This document shows positions 17,883 through 25,383 of a DNA stretch of 64,000 bases, piece after piece. Position numbers and translations under genes: made by a program. A model generated the notes under the pieces. The model did no database searches, had not been told where the DNA came from, and saw nothing but the letters and a program-made list of their open reading frames with translations. The stretch lies in the NCBI RefSeq assembly GCF_025685625.1, contig NZ_JAGSYI010000005.1, positions 62,001 through 126,000 on the forward strand. Reading direction: 5' to 3'. Every line of letters begins with the position of its first letter. Positions within the stretch are counted from its first letter, which is position 1. This DNA is from Acidicapsa acidisoli. Lineage in GTDB: Bacteria; Acidobacteriota; Terriglobia; Terriglobales; Acidobacteriaceae.

Positions 17883-19259
17883 ATGAAAAAAGTCATTGGC
17901 ATCATTCTTGCGGTCCTGGTGATAGCGGGCCTTGTGTCCTTCATGGTCTGGAAGGCCCAGTCCGGCTACACCAGCGTCCTCACAGGCAAAGTGGTCCGGC
18001 AGGACCTCGCGACCGTGGTCAGCGGCACCGGTCAGATCAAGCCCAAAACCTACGTCAACGTCGGCGCAACCTCCTTCGGGCGAATCACCCACCTCGAAGT
18101 GAAGGAAGGCGACCACGTCACCAAGGGTCAGGTCCTCGCCCGCGTCGAGAACGTGCAGCCTGAGGCGAACGTAGACGCCCAGCAGGCCATGATCGCCTCA
18201 TCCAAGACCGACGTCGCCTCCTATATCGCCGCCGAAGCAACCGCCAAGGCCAACGTGGAACACGCCCAGGCCGATCTCGAGCAAAAACGGCTGGATTGGG
18301 AGCGCGCCCAGGCCCTGTACAAGGGCGGCATTATGGCCAAGCAGGATTTTGACGCTAAGAAAGCCGCCTACGATCTCGCCGTCGCCACCCTGTCGCAGTG
18401 CAACGCAGCCGTGGTCCAGGCAAAGGCCCAGACGGAGTCCGCCAAAGCCAAGGTCACCAACAACCAGGCCACCCTCCGCTCCAACATGGATGCTCTGGAC
18501 AAGACTGTCTCCGTCGCACCCTTCGACGGCATCGTGACCAATCTTCCCGTGCGCGAGGGTGAAACCGTCGTCGTTGGCATCCAGAACGCCGAAGGCTCCA
18601 CGCTGATGACGCTCGCCGACATGAGCGTCATCACCGCAGAGGTCAAAGTCGACGAAACCGACATCGTCAACATCCAGCTTGGCCAGCCCGCCGACGTCAC
18701 CGTGGACGCCCTGCCCGGCCGCGTCTTCAAAGGCCACGTGACCCTCGTCGGCGATCAGGCCATCCTGCGCTCCACCGGCGTGGCCACATCGCAAAGCACC
18801 ACAGGCACCGAAGAGGCCAAAGACTTTAAGGTCGTTATCACCCTCGACGCGCCTGACAAGGATCTGCGTCCGGGCCTCTCGACCACCGCCAAGATCACCA
18901 CCGCACGCAAGTCCAGCATTCTCACCCTGCCCATTCAGGCCCTCACAAACTCCGTGCCCGAGCAATTGGATACCAACGGCAAGGTCGTACTAGCCGCATC
19001 GACTACCTCTTCTAACAACAAACCGGCCGCTCCCGTACAAGGCGTCTACGTCCTCAAGACCATCAACGGCAAACTGCGTTCCGTCTTCGTTCCTGTCAAG
19101 ACCGGAATCACCGGCGCAACCGACATCGAGGTCCTCTCCGGCATCCAGGAGGGCCAGGAGATCGTAATCGGCCCGTTCAAGACCCTCCGCGCACTCAAGA
19201 GCGGCGCGCTGCTCAAACGCGACGTCGCCAAACCCACGGCAGTAACTCCGGCAAGCTGA
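17883..19259 (+). CDS. MacA-like periplasmic adaptor of an ABC or RND efflux system (HlyD/membrane-fusion family)
   Basis: Bridges an inner-membrane transporter to an outer-membrane channel. An uncleaved N-terminal anchor (MKKVIGIILAVLVIAGLVSF) is followed by the half-lipoyl motif (GRITHLEVKEGDHVTKGQVLARVE), a long helical hairpin of about 100 residues rich in Ala, Lys and Gln, the second lipoyl half (APFDGIVTNLPVREGETVV), a beta-barrel domain and a membrane-proximal domain ending in VLSGIQEGQEIVIG. At 458 residues it is typical. The MacB-like ATPase follows 79 bp later, but no permease gene lies between or after them. The substrate is unknown. Confidence 0.9.
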   Translation: MKKVIGIILAVLVIAGLVSFMVWKAQSGYTSVLTGKVVRQDLATVVSGTGQIKPKTYVNVGATSFGRITHLEVKEGDHVTKGQVLARVENVQPEANVDAQQAMIASSKTDVASYIAAEATAKANVEHAQADLEQKRLDWERAQALYKGGIMAKQDFDAKKAAYDLAVATLSQCNAAVVQAKAQTESAKAKVTNNQATLRSNMDALDKTVSVAPFDGIVTNLPVREGETVVVGIQNAEGSTLMTLADMSVITAEVKVDETDIVNIQLGQPADVTVDALPGRVFKGHVTLVGDQAILRSTGVATSQSTTGTEEAKDFKVVITLDAPDKDLRPGLSTTAKITTARKSSILTLPIQALTNSVPEQLDTNGKVVLAASTTSSNNKPAAPVQGVYVLKTINGKLRSVFVPVKTGITGATDIEVLSGIQEGQEIVIGPFKTLRALKSGALLKRDVAKPTAVTPAS

Positions 19260-19338
19260 ACGGGGAGAATCCGTTACTGGCGAGGGAACGTCAAAGCTTC
19301 AACCGAACCGGGCATTACACTGAGAAGGAATCGACAGG

Positions 19339-20088
19339 ATGGCAACAAAAACAATGACCACCATCGAGCCGGCCGCCGACACTTCAACCCAGCGCGACAT
19401 GATAGTCGTCGAAGACCTGTGGAAGACCTACGACATGGGCTCCGAGCAGCAGGTCAGCGCCCTTCGCGGCATCTCGCTCAGGATCAAGGCCAATGAGTAC
19501 GTCGCCATCATGGGCCCCTCCGGCTCCGGCAAGTCAACCTTCATGAACCTGATCGGCTGCCTCGATTCGCCCTCCAAAGGCAACTACTGGCTCAACAACC
19601 AGCTCGTAAGCGCCCTGGACGACGACGAACTGGCCCGCATCCGTAACAAGGAAATCGGCTTCGTCTTTCAAACTTTCAACCTGCTTGCCCGCGCCACAGC
19701 CCTGCACAACGTCGAACTGCCGCTCATCTATAACGGCACACCCGCCGCCGAACGCATCGAGCGCGCTAAAGACGCTTTGCGCAACGTCAACCTCGAAGCG
19801 CGCATGAACCACAAGCCAAACGAGCTCTCCGGCGGTCAGCGCCAGCGCGTCGCCATCGCCCGCGCCCTGGTGAACAGCCCCTCCATCATCCTCGCCGACG
19901 AGCCCACCGGCAATCTCGATTCCAAGACCGGCGTAGAGATCATGGCCCTTTTCGACGACCTTCAGGCCAAGGGAAACACCATCGTTCTCGTAACCCACGA
20001 GCCCGACATCGCCGAATACGCCCATCGCGTCGTCCACATTCGCGATGGCGAAATCGCCTCCGACGAACCCTCCAAGCGCTTCCGCTAA
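19339..20088 (+). CDS. ABC transporter ATP-binding protein, MacB/LolD type
   Basis: ATPase subunit energising an efflux or lipoprotein-release permease. Walker A GPSGSGKS (residues 59-66), Q-loop [10 protein letters not shown], signature LSGGQ (153-157), Walker B IILADEP (173-179) and the H-switch VLVTHEP are all intact. The 250-residue length fits a stand-alone LolD/MacB ATPase, not the fused MacB with its own membrane domain. A roughly 20-residue leader rich in Thr precedes the domain. It lies downstream of the MacA-like adaptor in an apparent operon; the matching FtsX-like permease must be encoded elsewhere or be absent. A strong hairpin repeat follows 28 bp after the stop. Confidence 0.93.
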   Translation: MATKTMTTIEPAADTSTQRDMIVVEDLWKTYDMGSEQQVSALRGISLRIKANEYVAIMGPSGSGKSTFMNLIGCLDSPSKGNYWLNNQLVSALDDDELARIRNKEIGFVFQTFNLLARATALHNVELPLIYNGTPAAERIERAKDALRNVNLEARMNHKPNELSGGQRQRVAIARALVNSPSIILADEPTGNLDSKTGVEIMALFDDLQAKGNTIVLVTHEPDIAEYAHRVVHIRDGEIASDEPSKRFR

Positions 20089-20115
20089 CCCGATTCGACC
20101 GCAAATCACAGCTCA

Positions 20116-20153
20116 GGATTACCCAGGTCTCGACTCTGAGACCTGGGTAATCC
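20116..20153. repeat. Palindromic repeat, 16-bp perfect stem (CCAGGTCTC family)
   Basis: GGATTACCCAGGTCTC (20116-20131), a 6-nt loop (GACTCT) and the exact complement GAGACCTGGGTAATCC (20138-20153). A second copy of the core is at 30956-30979. No T-tract follows, so it is not a standard intrinsic terminator, though it could still affect transcript ends after the ATPase gene. Confidence 0.8.
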
Positions 20154-20178
20154 CACTCCCGAAATAAGTCCGCACCTC

Positions 20179-20204
20179 TATTCCCTGATCCCTATTCCCT
20201 GTTC
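20179..20204. repeat. Degenerate tandem TTCCCTG heptamer tract
   Basis: The stretch reads as near-tandem units of TATTCCCTG, ATCCCTA and TTCCCTG. A matching tract is at 21371-21402 before msrP. It is non-coding and lies between the palindromic repeat and the Fis-type protein gene. Confidence 0.6.
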
Positions 20205-20283
20205 TCAAGTTCCCGCCAGCCTCGCCGATACGTCCGCTAACGGCATTCAATTTCGCCTGAAATCGGCGGCAAGTGCGGCTCTC

Positions 20284-21267
20284 ATGGACAACGGCTCACA
20301 ATTTCTCTCGACAAACCACCTGCCGAATCCACACCGCCCCGGCATCCCAGGTTCTGGGCAATTCGCGCCCCTTGCGTCCGCCCAGTTCATCGGCGTCAGC
20401 ACCCCCTTGCGTCGCCTCCTGCTCCAGGCCGAAATCACCGCTCCCCGGCTCCAGCTCGCTGCCCTGGAAGGCGAAGCCGGAACTGGAAAATACCTCCTCG
20501 CTCAGACCATCCATCGCCTCTCGCAGTGCGCCGACCTTCCCTTTCGCCGTCACGATGCACGCGAATGGCTGGCCAACGACACCGATCCAACCGAAATGTC
20601 CGGCATTCTTTATCTTGATCGCGTCGACCTGCTCGCTCCCATCGGTCAGGGCCTGCTCCTCAACTTCGTCAAAACCCTGCAAGCTGACGCCCTGCCGAAC
20701 TTCCTGCTCCTCGCCTCATCGCACTGCCCATTGCGCCTTTTGGCCGGGCAACGCCTGTTCCTGCCTGACCTCGCCTTCCGCCTCTCCGCCGTCCGCTTCT
20801 CGATCCCGCCACTGCGCGACCACCGCGAAGACATTGCTCCCATCTCACAAGTGCTCATCGACCGAGTCTGTCGCCGCTATCAGCAACCAGCCGCCATACT
20901 GGCCCCTGGAACTCTGCCCCGCCTTCTCCAGCACACCTGGCCGGGCAATATCCGCGAACTCGCCTCCGTAATCGAATCCGCTGTTCTCGACTCAACCTCC
21001 GGCATCATCCGGCCCACGGACCTCGCGCGCCTGATCCCCGGAGAAGCTGCTCCATCCGCATCTTCCGCCCCGATTTTGTCGCCGCAAACAGAACCGCCCG
21101 GCAACCTGTCACTCGACGCAGCGATTCAGTCCCATCTCAAACTCGTACTCGATCTCAATCGCGGCAATAAGCTCCGCGCCGCGCGCCAGTTAGGCATCAG
21201 CCGGTCTACTCTGTACCGCCTTCTCGCCGGCGAAAAGACATCCTCGATTCCCCCTTTACCTGCCTGA
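20284..21267 (+). CDS. AAA+/Fis-type regulator resembling sigma-54 activators but lacking GAFTGA
   Basis: The order of elements follows sigma-54 activators: Walker A GEAGTGK (residues 63-69), Walker B-like GILYLDRVD (107-115), an arginine-finger region with FRLSAVRFSIPPLRDHREDI, the TWPGNIREL motif (218-226) and a Fis helix-turn-helix at the C-terminus (KLRAARQLGISRSTLYRLL). Only about 38 residues separate Walker A from Walker B, and the GAFTGA loop that contacts sigma-54 is absent. The AAA+ part is therefore shortened, and classical sigma-54 activation is unlikely. There is no receiver domain. It may act as a sigma-70-type regulator in the manner of TyrR; this is inference. It stands alone before msrP. 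Confidence 0.85.
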   Translation: MDNGSQFLSTNHLPNPHRPGIPGSGQFAPLASAQFIGVSTPLRRLLLQAEITAPRLQLAALEGEAGTGKYLLAQTIHRLSQCADLPFRRHDAREWLANDTDPTEMSGILYLDRVDLLAPIGQGLLLNFVKTLQADALPNFLLLASSHCPLRLLAGQRLFLPDLAFRLSAVRFSIPPLRDHREDIAPISQVLIDRVCRRYQQPAAILAPGTLPRLLQHTWPGNIRELASVIESAVLDSTSGIIRPTDLARLIPGEAAPSASSAPILSPQTEPPGNLSLDAAIQSHLKLVLDLNRGNKLRAARQLGISRSTLYRLLAGEKTSSIPPLPA

Positions 21268-21370
21268 GCCTTTCCTGCAATCTTTCCGCTCCTGCTCGAC
21301 GTTCCTGTAACGCGATCACAATCCGCGTAGTCTAATGAACGTGTTCCGAGCCTTGGAAAAAGGGGGCTTT

Positions 21371-21402
21371 CCTGTTCCCTATTCCCTGGCCCCTGTTCCC
21401 TG
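21371..21402. repeat. Degenerate tandem TTCCCTG tract, second copy
   Basis: Several units of GTTCCCT, ATTCCCTG and GTTCCCTG lie directly before msrP, ending 8 bp upstream of its ATG at 21411. This is the same motif as 20179-20204. It occupies the space where the msrP ribosome-binding site would be expected, and only GAGGT at 21402-21406 resembles one. Confidence 0.55.
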
Positions 21403-21410
21403 AGGTCCCC

Positions 21411-22397
21411 ATGCTGATCCGCAAACCCAATTCGCTCTCTGGCTCCGATATTCCGTCTTCCGAGATCACTCCAAAAGAAAAATGGCTCAATCGGCGCAGC
21501 TTCCTCACGGCCGCTGCCGCCGCTGGCGCAGTCGCTCTCGCAAGCGACCGCCTGGGCGAGATCCTCGCACCCTCCGGCTCCGTCCACGCCGCAGGAAAGC
21601 TCCAGACAGTGAAAAGCCCGCTGTCGACCACCGGCGAAGAGCTCACCAGCCTCCAGGACATCACGCACTACAACAATTTCTACGAATTCGGCGTCGAAAA
21701 GAACCAGCCCGCCCAAAACGCACAGGTGTTGCCCACACGCCCCTGGTCCATCAAGGTCACCGGCCTCGTCAAAAGCCCCAAAACCTTCGACATCGACTCT
21801 CTGCTCAAACTCCGCCCGCTCGAAGACCGCACCTACCGCTTCCGCTGCGTCGAGGGCTGGAGCATGGTCATTCCCTGGGTCGGCTACTCCCTGTCCGAAC
21901 TCATCAAAGAGTGCGAGCCTCTCTCCAACGCCAAATACGTCCAGTTCCTCAGCTACTTCGACAAGAAAGTCGAGAAGTGGCAGAGCGAAAGCCAGATCTT
22001 CTGGCCTTATTCCGAGGGTTTGCGCATGGACGAAGCGATGAACCCCCTGACACTCTTGACGATGGGCCTTTACGACGACGAACTCCCCAAACAGGACGGC
22101 GCCCCGGTCCGCATCATCGTCCCCTGGAAATACGGCTTCAAGTCCGCCAAATCCATCGTCCAGATCAAGTTCGTGGAAAAACAACCCCCCACGACCTGGA
22201 ATGACCTAGCCGCCAATGAATACGGCTTCTACTCCAACGTCAACCCCAACGTCGACCACCCTCGCTGGAGCCAGAAGACCGAACGCCGCATAGGCCAGCC
22301 CTTCTACGCCCAACGCCACCCGACGCTGATGTTCAACGGCTACGGCGACCAGGTAGCCTCTCTCTACAACGGCATGGACCTCCGCAAGTACTACTAA
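21411..22397 (+). CDS. msrP: Protein-methionine-sulfoxide reductase, molybdopterin catalytic subunit MsrP (YedY)
   Basis: Periplasmic enzyme that reduces methionine sulfoxide in exported proteins. The Tat signal is [18 protein letters not shown] (residues 27-44). The molybdenum-ligating Cys146 is in the conserved [11 protein letters not shown]. Other family stretches are [12 protein letters not shown] and [18 protein letters not shown], with the C-terminus ending in GMDLRKYY. Its 328 residues match the family. The haem-binding membrane partner msrQ follows 113 bp downstream, with a palindromic repeat in between. Electrons are expected to come from the quinone pool through MsrQ. Confidence 0.96.
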   Translation: MLIRKPNSLSGSDIPSSEITPKEKWLNRRSFLTAAAAAGAVALASDRLGEILAPSGSVHAAGKLQTVKSPLSTTGEELTSLQDITHYNNFYEFGVEKNQPAQNAQVLPTRPWSIKVTGLVKSPKTFDIDSLLKLRPLEDRTYRFRCVEGWSMVIPWVGYSLSELIKECEPLSNAKYVQFLSYFDKKVEKWQSESQIFWPYSEGLRMDEAMNPLTLLTMGLYDDELPKQDGAPVRIIVPWKYGFKSAKSIVQIKFVEKQPPTTWNDLAANEYGFYSNVNPNVDHPRWSQKTERRIGQPFYAQRHPTLMFNGYGDQVASLYNGMDLRKYY

Positions 22398-22430
22398 GTT
22401 CTCCAGGAAGCGGACCATTCCACAACTCTG

Positions 22431-22473
22431 GGTGCCCCATCCTTGGCGCGTTTTCTGCGCCTAGGGTGGGATA
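22431..22473. repeat. GTGCCCCATCC-type palindromic repeat, copy 1
   Basis: GGTGCCCCATCCTTGGCGC, then a T-rich loop, then GCGCCTAGGGTGGGATACC forms an imperfect hairpin with inner GGCGC/GCGCC and outer CCCATCC/GGGTGGG arms. It lies between msrP and msrQ. A related element is at 23157-23197 just after msrQ. Confidence 0.65.
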
Positions 22474-22510
22474 CCACAAAACTCGAAGCGCTCACATTTC
22501 GCCAAGGGCC

Positions 22511-23131
22511 ATGAACAAACCCATCCTGATCACTCTGAAAGTCCTGACCTGGATCGCCTGCCTCTACCCGCTTGCGATCCTCGCCTACGGAGCCGTCACC
22601 AACAACCTCGGCCCCGACCCCACCGGCAGAATTGAGTTCTCCACCGGCAATACGGCGCTGAATCTGCTCGTCATCTCACTCGCCATTACACCCTTGCGAA
22701 AGCTCTTCGCCCGGCTCAGCTGGCTCATCAAATTCCGCCGCCTCCTCGGCCTCTTCGCCTTTTTCTACGCCTCAATCCATCTGGTAGCCTACATCGGCCT
22801 CTACGCCTATTTCGACCCGAACACGATCATTCAGGACGTCGCCAAACGGCGCTTCATCACCGCCGGCGTCACTGCATGGCTGCTGCTCGTTCCGCTGGCG
22901 CTCACTTCCACCACCGGCTCAATACGCCGCCTGGGCGGCAAACGCTGGAACCAGCTCCACAAACTCGTCTATATCGCTGTCTGCCTGGGAATTCTGCACT
23001 ACTGGTGGCAAGTCAAGACCGGCGTCCTCGCCCCGCTCTGGATCACCATCATCATGGCCATCCTCTTCCTAGCCCGTCCGGCCATCGACTGGTGGAAATC
23101 CCGAAGAAACCCAGTCATTCGCCCCGCCTGA
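22511..23131 (+). CDS. msrQ: MsrQ (YedZ) haem-binding membrane subunit of MsrPQ
   Basis: Inner-membrane b-type cytochrome that passes quinol electrons to MsrP. ATG 22511 is chosen because the first transmembrane helix begins just after it (ITLKVLTWIACLYPLAILAY). About six helices are visible. Conserved family features include NTALNLLVISLAITPLRKLF, FRRLLGLFAFFYASIHLVAY with a haem-ligand His, and WNQLHKLVYIAVCLGILHYWW with further histidines. The 206-residue length is normal. It follows msrP on the same strand, and the repeat at 22431-22473 lies in the gap, so the two may still be co-transcribed. Confidence 0.94.
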   Translation: MNKPILITLKVLTWIACLYPLAILAYGAVTNNLGPDPTGRIEFSTGNTALNLLVISLAITPLRKLFARLSWLIKFRRLLGLFAFFYASIHLVAYIGLYAYFDPNTIIQDVAKRRFITAGVTAWLLLVPLALTSTTGSIRRLGGKRWNQLHKLVYIAVCLGILHYWWQVKTGVLAPLWITIIMAILFLARPAIDWWKSRRNPVIRPA

Positions 23132-23156
23132 CCCTTTCCATCCACGACAAACGCCA

Positions 23157-23197
23157 GTGCCCCATCCCTAACGCGCATTGCGTCAAGGATGAGGCAC
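23157..23197. repeat. GTGCCCCATCC-type palindromic repeat, copy 2
   Basis: GTGCCCCATCCCTAACGCG, a short loop and CGTCAAGGATGAGGCAC form an imperfect inverted repeat whose outer arm TGCC(CC)ATCC pairs with GGATGAGGCA. It is related to the element at 22431-22473. Its position just downstream of msrQ and before the convergent small membrane-protein gene would suit a transcript-end structure. Confidence 0.6.
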
Positions 23198-23234
23198 TTT
23201 GTATCCATTCAATCCGGGTTACATCAGGCAATTC

Positions 23235-23579
23235 CTAAGCCGCAGCCACGTACCGTCCTAATCCCCTCCGGCTCCGCCCTTCAAAGAACCACAAGCCCCA
23301 GAGAACAGCCAGCAAAAGCGTCTCTTCGATGAAAAACCGGCCCCAATGAAAGTAACTGAATACCCGCCCTGAAAGAGAACTCGCCGCCTGCAAATGCCAC
23401 CACCAGCCCACCATCTTCTCGAAGCCGCCCGAAAGCAGGTCAAAAAGGGAACGAAAAACAAACAGCAGCTCGAACCCCAGCAGCAGACAGAGAAACAGAC
23501 GCCTCAGTCCCTGCAGCATAAATATCGATAACGTCAGGGCCATTCTGCCGGCCGTCGTGGCCATTGCCAATCCGTCCAT
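23235..23579 (-). CDS. Small membrane protein of unknown function, coupled to rnhB
   Basis: No family recognised. There are 114 residues with about three hydrophobic segments: MALTLSIFMLQGLRRLFLCL, LLGFELLFVFRSLFDLL and FFIEETLLLAVLWGLWFF. The C-terminus is Arg/Gly-rich. The ATG at 23579 lies 3 bp after the rnhB stop, and GGGAG inside the end of rnhB is about 8 bp upstream, so translation is probably coupled. It would be the last gene of the rplS-rnhB segment. Nothing in the sequence suggests a link with RNase HII function. Confidence 0.68.
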   Translation of the reverse strand: MDGLAMATTAGRMALTLSIFMLQGLRRLFLCLLLGFELLFVFRSLFDLLSGGFEKMVGWWWHLQAASSLSGRVFSYFHWGRFFIEETLLLAVLWGLWFFEGRSRRGLGRYVAAA

Positions 23580-23582
23580 AGC

Positions 23583-24266
23583 TCAATCTCCCATCAGAGT
23601 GAATTCGAAGCCAGCCTGACCGCAAATCTGTGCAACCGGTTCAAAACTTCTCCGGTGCAGCTCCGTAACTCCTAGACGTTTGAGAGCCGCCCGATGCTCA
23701 ACCGAACCATACCCCTTGTTTCGCGCCAAGCCATACCCCGGAAACCGCCCGTCCAGCTCACACATCATCCGATCCCGATACACCTTCGCAATCACGCTCG
23801 CCGCGGCAATCGAAAGACTCCGCTCATCTCCTTGGACGACGGTCCGCTGAAAACAGTCCCACTCGATCCGCTGATTTCCATCAATCAGCAAACAATCCGG
23901 CTCCCGTTCGAGCCGCGAAACCGCCAGCCTCATCGCCAACCGCGAAGCCTGCAGAATATTGATCCGGTCGATCGTCGCCACATCCACCTCGGCAATCGCC
24001 CATGCCACTGCCTTGGCCCGAATGCGCTCGTCAAATCGCTCCCGTTCCCGCTCGTTGAGCTTCTTCGAGTCGGTCAGTCCTCGTAGCCTGCAGCCTTCAG
24101 GCAGAATTACCGCCGCAGCCACCACCGGCCCAAAGAGCGGTCCGCGCCCAACCTCATCCACCCCCGCGATCCACTGAGCGCCATCCGCCCGAGCCGCCCG
24201 CTCAAACTCCCACCCGCAGACCCACTCCGGCGCTGCAGCCTTCTTCGAGACACTCAGCCTTCCCAT
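23583..24266 (-). CDS. rnhB: Ribonuclease HII
   Basis: Removes RNA from RNA-DNA hybrids and single ribonucleotides from DNA. The catalytic acidic motif IAGVDEVGRGPLFGPVVAAA and the second-site DSKKL are intact, followed by LLIDGN and IAAASVIAKVYRDRMM. The C-terminus has GYGSVEHRAALKRLGVTELHRRSF. ATG 24266 (MGRLSVSKK) is preferred over a TTG at 24290 because neither has a clear ribosome-binding site and the shorter form fits the family (about 227 residues). It is downstream of rplS in the usual rplS-rnhB order, separated from it by a terminator and a two-hairpin repeat, so it may have its own promoter. Confidence 0.95.
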   Translation of the reverse strand: MGRLSVSKKAAAPEWVCGWEFERAARADGAQWIAGVDEVGRGPLFGPVVAAAVILPEGCRLRGLTDSKKLNERERERFDERIRAKAVAWAIAEVDVATIDRINILQASRLAMRLAVSRLEREPDCLLIDGNQRIEWDCFQRTVVQGDERSLSIAAASVIAKVYRDRMMCELDGRFPGYGLARNKGYGSVEHRAALKRLGVTELHRRSFEPVAQICGQAGFEFTLMGD

Positions 24267-24319
24267 GCATCCAGTATAAGAACACCCCAAGAGGAAAACT
24301 CTGTGTGGTGAGTCAGTCT

Positions 24320-24384
24320 GAAGGGTACGGGCTTTAGCCCGTACATTAAGCCCAGCAATATAAAAGGGCTTTAGCCCCTGAGGG
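24320..24384. repeat. Two-hairpin dispersed repeat, copy A
   Basis: GAAGGGTACGGGCTTTAGCC followed by CGTAC gives hairpin 1 (TACGGGCTTTAGCCCGTA). After about 20 bp hairpin 2 (GGGCTTTAGCCC) closes with CTGAGGG at 24384. It lies between rplS and rnhB. It is related to the copies at 27029, 32927, 38694 and 40076. Confidence 0.85.
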
Positions 24385-24435
24385 TCGGTCTATTTTCAAA
24401 CTGCCCCGCTACCGAACTCAGACTCGGGCAAACGC

Positions 24436-24461
24436 GAAAAAGCCCCGGCAAACGCCGAGGC
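24436..24461 (-). terminator. Intrinsic terminator of rplS
   Basis: Read on the minus strand, GCCTCGGC, loop GTTT and GCCGGGGC form an 8-bp stem with one T-G wobble, followed directly by TTTTTC. It is 37 bp beyond the rplS stop and in the right orientation. Confidence 0.82.
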
Positions 24462-24497
24462 CTTCCGAAAATCTGAAATCTAAAGGAGCGAGGAGAC

Positions 24498-24857
24498 CTA
24501 AGCCCGGTCTCGCGCCACTTCCTTCATGCGGGCAGCCTTACCACGCAATCCGCGAATGTAGAACAGCTTGGCGCGACGAACCCGGTAGCTGCGAATCTTC
24601 TCCACCTTGTCCACAACCTTGGAGTTGAAGGGGAAAATGCGCTCGACACCCTGGCCAAAGCTCATCTTGCGTACCGTGAAGCTGCCCTCGGGACCATTCT
24701 TGATGGCGATCACGAGTCCTTCGAAGGCCTGAAGACGCTCTTTGTCGCCTTCCTTGATCTTCACCTGCACGCGAATCTGGTCACCGGCCTTGAATTCCGG
24801 CAAATCGGTACGCTTCAGCTTCTCCGCCAAGCGCTGCATTACGGGATGAATAGACAT
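24498..24857 (-). CDS. rplS: Large-subunit ribosomal protein bL19
   Basis: Structural protein of the 50S subunit at the 30S interface. The whole 119-residue sequence matches the family: [43 protein letters not shown]-type strands, [20 protein letters not shown] and a C-terminus [20 protein letters not shown]. The last residues ([10 protein letters not shown]) complete a normal length. It belongs to the rpsP-rimM-trmD-rplS group, but here a NIPSNAP gene and an opposite-strand permease separate it from trmD. An intrinsic terminator follows. Confidence 0.97.
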   Translation of the reverse strand: MSIHPVMQRLAEKLKRTDLPEFKAGDQIRVQVKIKEGDKERLQAFEGLVIAIKNGPEGSFTVRKMSFGQGVERIFPFNSKVVDKVEKIRSYRVRRAKLFYIRGLRGKAARMKEVARDRA

Positions 24858-24952
24858 GCTCTGCTACTTTCCTGCTCGCCTACGCATCTCGCAGGCTGAG
24901 TGTTGAATTCAGAACTCTCAGTTTACCAGAGAATTCACTTCCACGCCCATAC

Positions 24953-25267
24953 TTACCACTGAATCCGCCCATCCGAATCGTCCACCAGGACCACGTCATA
25001 CTTCTCCAGCATCGGCATCAACACATTCTCCAACTCACTTTTCCAGAGCTCGCCCTCATAAAACTTCGCCTTCATCGGCTCCCGCGACGCCAGATCGGGA
25101 AATCCCCGCATGAAAAAGAACACATCCGGGTCTTCTACCGAAAGAAATGGCCCCAGAATCTTCATCCCGAACTCCTCATGCGCCGGCACTGACTTTGCCC
25201 GAAACACTTCCAGAAACTCAGAGCGTTTCCCCGGCTTCGTCTTGTAGGTGCGCATTTCGATAATCAT
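24953..25267 (-). CDS. NIPSNAP-family protein
   Basis: Small dimeric alpha/beta-barrel-type protein, 104 residues. The opening MIIEMRTYKTKPGKRSEFLEVF, central GPFLSVEDPDVFFFMRGFPDL and LKYDVVL-like C-terminal strand (MLEKYDVVLVDD) match the NIPSNAP/ferredoxin-like fold. The biochemical role of bacterial members is unclear. It is on the same strand as rplS, 95 bp upstream of it, and divergent from the lactate permease gene by 116 bp. It is not a usual member of this ribosomal operon, so it may be an insertion. Confidence 0.85.
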   Translation of the reverse strand: MIIEMRTYKTKPGKRSEFLEVFRAKSVPAHEEFGMKILGPFLSVEDPDVFFFMRGFPDLASREPMKAKFYEGELWKSELENVLMPMLEKYDVVLVDDSDGRIQW

Positions 25268-25383
25268 TTACACCGCCGATCCCGCTCCATTTTCCATTCT
25301 GTCGCGATCCCGGAGAGAACTTTCCTCTCAACCCGCGGCATACGTTAGCATGGGTTGCCCGTCGCATTCCAGCTCAAAGCACA

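Noticed and set aside
15913-17886. Plus-strand open frame of 657 codons opposite the GWxTD gene
   Set aside because: Arg/Leu/His-rich antisense translation with no domain; the minus strand carries the GWxTD motif.
21126-22184. Minus-strand frame of 352 codons opposite msrP
   Set aside because: Phe/Glu/Gly-biased shadow; the plus strand has the Tat signal and molybdopterin Cys.
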